From Treponema sp. (GTDB lineage Bacteria; Spirochaetota; Spirochaetia; Treponematales; Breznakiellaceae), in the NCBI GenBank assembly GCA_031266875.1, contig JAISAE010000080.1:21417-85416 (forward strand): 64,000 nt of DNA. The letters are read 5' to 3'. A model generated the notes under the pieces. That model saw only the letters and a list, made by a program, of their open reading frames with translations. It was not told where the DNA came from and made no database searches. The position numbers and the translations under genes are program-made. Positions 62,540 through 64,000 of this stretch are shown here, piece by piece (the first letter of the stretch is position 1; each line of letters starts with the position of its first letter).

Positions 62540-63029
62540 TTTCGACCCATAGGCATAGGCGCACATAGCCATTGTGCGCCTACCCACTACTATGGAACGC
62601 CCTCCTCCAAAACGTTTACACTCAGCTTTGGAAACGCTACACCTATTCTTCTGGAAGTGATGATTCAGATTCGATTTAAAAAAAGCAGTAAAATTCTTGA
62701 TAGGCGCTTGTGTAACATGTTAAGAACCGCTACACTACCTCTATGCGTTTGATGAAGGCAAGCATAAGACTAGACTTCGCTCCCGGCTCCCGGCTCCCGG
62801 CTCCCGGCTCCCGGCGCATATTGTACAGACAAGCAGTCTCTCTGTCTATTAATCTTGACTAGTCCGCCCCTAAGTCGTTACAATGTAACTAGTTAATTAT
62901 ACTATATAGACTTATGACCTGTCAAGATGATTGTTATATTCGGAGTAAGCGTGATACTCCGACGTTAATGTAACGGGGCATGAAGGCTAGAATTGTCAGC
63001 CTTGTGGCGCGGCGGCACGGTTTGCCAAG
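62540..63029. other. Gene-less stretch with several small repeats
   Basis: 62556-62582 is a 10-bp-stem hairpin (TAGGCGCACA/TGTGCGCCTA), a possible terminator of the aminopeptidase gene. About 62605-62660 (TTTGGAAACGCTACACC, TTCTGGAAGTG) is a degenerate remnant of array C type. About 62778-62815 is CGGCTCC repeated five times (7-bp unit). The rest is AT-rich with no gene seen. Confidence 0.7.
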
Positions 63030-63530
63030 CTACCAGACGACTGCCGCGACCCCCGCGCCAAGGGCGAGAACGCCCGCTACGATAGCCACCGTCCGCCAGA
63101 CACGGACGCTCCGGTCAAGGCGGGCGCTGTTCGCCCGCTCCCGCGACAGTTCCGTCTCCAGCAGCGTCGCGTCCTCCATCGCCCAGGCCAAGGAGTGTTC
63201 GGATTCGCTCAACCGCTCCCCCAGTTGCTCTGTCCAAACCCTCAAGCTCATGACCAATACCGATTGCTCGTTGTATAGTCCCTTGAGTGTCGTCAATGAG
63301 AAGGCCGCCGTGTTCAATTCGTTGTTCAAGCTCGTCAATAACTGTCGCTGCTTCCCCAAGTTGCTTTCTAAGAGACTCAAGTTCATATTGATGTCGCTCA
63401 AGGCTCGCGGTGAGAGCGTTACGCTCCCGTCCGTCAAAGACTCCACGCGCCACCCAACCTGACACCAAACAGATAACAGTGAGCAGTATAGCAACAACAA
63501 CAAAAACAAGATCCTTCTCGTCATACTCAT
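63030..63530 (-). CDS. Phage lysis-type exported coiled-coil protein (spanin-like)
   Basis: 166 aa; ATG overlaps the stop of the CHAP endolysin gene as ATGA. Signal-like start MTRRILFLLLLLYCSLLSVWCQ, a heptad-rich middle (LLESNLGKQRQLLTSLNNEL, SESEHSLAWAMEDATLLETEL), and a C-terminal membrane span VWRTVAIVAGVLALGAGVAAVVW. Signal plus coiled coil plus C-terminal span fits a unimolecular or outer spanin-like lysis protein. That is inference from architecture and position. The Cys at the signal end could be a weak lipobox. Confidence 0.6.
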   Translation of the reverse strand: MSMTRRILFLLLLLYCSLLSVWCQVGWRVESLTDGSVTLSPRALSDINMNLSLLESNLGKQRQLLTSLNNELNTAAFSLTTLKGLYNEQSVLVMSLRVWTEQLGERLSESEHSLAWAMEDATLLETELSRERANSARLDRSVRVWRTVAIVAGVLALGAGVAAVVW

Positions 63531-63534
63531 ACAC
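63115..63534 (-). CDS. Overlapping frame: possible inner spanin
   Basis: 139 aa in another frame over the previous gene, GTG start 4 bases before its ATG. One N-terminal span (LVFVVVAILLTVICLVSGWVA) and a charged helical domain (HQYELESLRKQLGEAATVIDELEQRI) resemble an Rz-type inner spanin. The tail (GDGGRDAAGDGTVAGAGEQ) looks like shadow translation. Either an overlapping Rz/Rz1-type pair or a chance open frame in GC-rich DNA. Confidence 0.3.
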   Translation of the reverse strand: MYEYDEKDLVFVVVAILLTVICLVSGWVARGVFDGRERNALTASLERHQYELESLRKQLGEAATVIDELEQRIEHGGLLIDDTQGTIQRAIGIGHELEGLDRATGGAVERIRTLLGLGDGGRDAAGDGTVAGAGEQRPP

Positions 63535-63964
63535 CGGTTACCCCCTTCTGATTCTTGGGGCGGAGCCAGCCAATCACGTTGACGTAGTCATGCTCGGTCT
63601 CTGTGCATTTGGATAAGGCCGGCCAGTTTTGGTCAAACGACGTGAAGCCGTTTACGTCGCCGTGGATGAACACGCTGACATGCCCGTACCCCTTTCCCCG
63701 CTTCCTGTCCCAGACAATCACGTCGCCGTAACGCGGGACAGCTTCCGGCGCGTTCTTAATCAGCGTGAAGTTATCCCGTAACGCCGCGTCGCTACCATAG
63801 TTCTCAAAGAACGCCGCCGCTCCGTCCACCGGACGCGGCTGCGCGGGTAGTCCCAGCACGTCCTTGCAGTAAAACCGGAACAAATCCACGCACTGACCCG
63901 CGTAAGCCTTGTCATAGTCAAGACACTTCCCGATGTTCGCCTTAACAAATTCTCTAAACCTCAT
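63527..63964 (-). CDS. CHAP-domain endolysin
   Basis: 145 aa single-domain amidase/endopeptidase. The catalytic Cys lies in AGQCVDLFRFYCKDVLG and the His in RGKGYGHVSVFIHGD, in the CHAP order. No signal peptide, so release would need a holin or export. GGAGC lies 5 bases before the ATG. Probably the lysis enzyme of a prophage that continues past the window end. Confidence 0.8.
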   Translation of the reverse strand: MRFREFVKANIGKCLDYDKAYAGQCVDLFRFYCKDVLGLPAQPRPVDGAAAFFENYGSDAALRDNFTLIKNAPEAVPRYGDVIVWDRKRGKGYGHVSVFIHGDVNGFTSFDQNWPALSKCTETEHDYVNVIGWLRPKNQKGVTGV

Positions 63965-63973
63965 TGTAGCTCC

Positions 63974-64000
63974 TTAGTAAAGTATTTTGAGCGTTGCCAG
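63974..64000 (-). CDS. C-terminal end of an upstream gene (partial)
   Basis: Only nine codons are inside the window (LATLKILY, stop TAA at 63974), 9 bases before the endolysin start. Part of the same probable phage operon; product unknown. Confidence 0.35.
   Translation of the reverse strand: MATLKILY

Overview
The window looks like a chromosome segment of a Treponema-like spirochaete, possibly a gut lineage. The evidence is circumstantial. It carries lipoproteins with relaxed spirochaetal lipoboxes, a shared CUT1-type sugar ABC ATPase serving several sugar-uptake cassettes, two different pyrophosphate/ATP-type phosphofructokinases, long homopolymeric G tracts, and LplA/B/C-type transporters. 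The species cannot be read from the sequence alone.

Layout. 1-2989: a minus-strand sugar-uptake operon (GH43 glycosidase, two permeases, start of the binding protein). 3090-6113: a phosphofructokinase, a DHH phosphoesterase and a polyprenol/dolichol-kinase-like membrane protein. 6107-6612: the first of four 21-bp tandem-repeat arrays. 6653-11152: an ABC-2 exporter whose ATPase/permease junction is tandemly duplicated, followed by an orphan half-size ABC exporter. 11422-14144: a heptad-repeat ORF made by the second array, a TonB-like protein and alanine aminotransferase. 14271-18358: a molybdenum hydroxylase (xanthine dehydrogenase family) operon led by a NusG/LoaP-like antiterminator. 18547-22051: the shared sugar ATPase, a secreted protein, and a thioredoxin-like lipoprotein behind a degraded GH95 fucosidase start.

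22331-39010 is a long, AT-rich, minus-strand surface-polysaccharide locus. It contains wecC, wecB, a Wzx flippase, a Wzy-like polymerase, several glycosyltransferases, CapK-like, F420-dehydrogenase-like, pyruvyltransferase and heparinase-like genes. A HepT/MntA toxin-antitoxin island interrupts it, bounded by a 43-bp direct repeat. Upstream of wecC lie a good minus-strand promoter, a strong ribosome-binding site and a short ORF that runs through a C17 tract. This is the layout of a phase-variable leader.

40243-42445 holds the third array, a hypothetical protein, a retropepsin-like protease and two serine tRNAs. 42638-47632 is a LarA-family epimerase divergent from a sugar-uptake operon whose binding lipoprotein contains an in-frame G13 tract. 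47724-56161 has a second phosphofructokinase, pth, a DUF4139 protein, the fourth array, a half-size ABC exporter, a TPR protein and an HU-related protein. 56358-60880 is proS-hisH-hisF-hisAIE, with an unusual triple fusion. 61094-62539 is an M18 aminopeptidase. The window ends in what looks like a phage lysis cassette (CHAP endolysin and overlapping spanin-like frames).

The most unusual features are the four locus-specific 21-bp arrays, the two homopolymer switches, the LoaP-xanthine dehydrogenase operon, the HepT/MntA island and the duplicated exporter junction.
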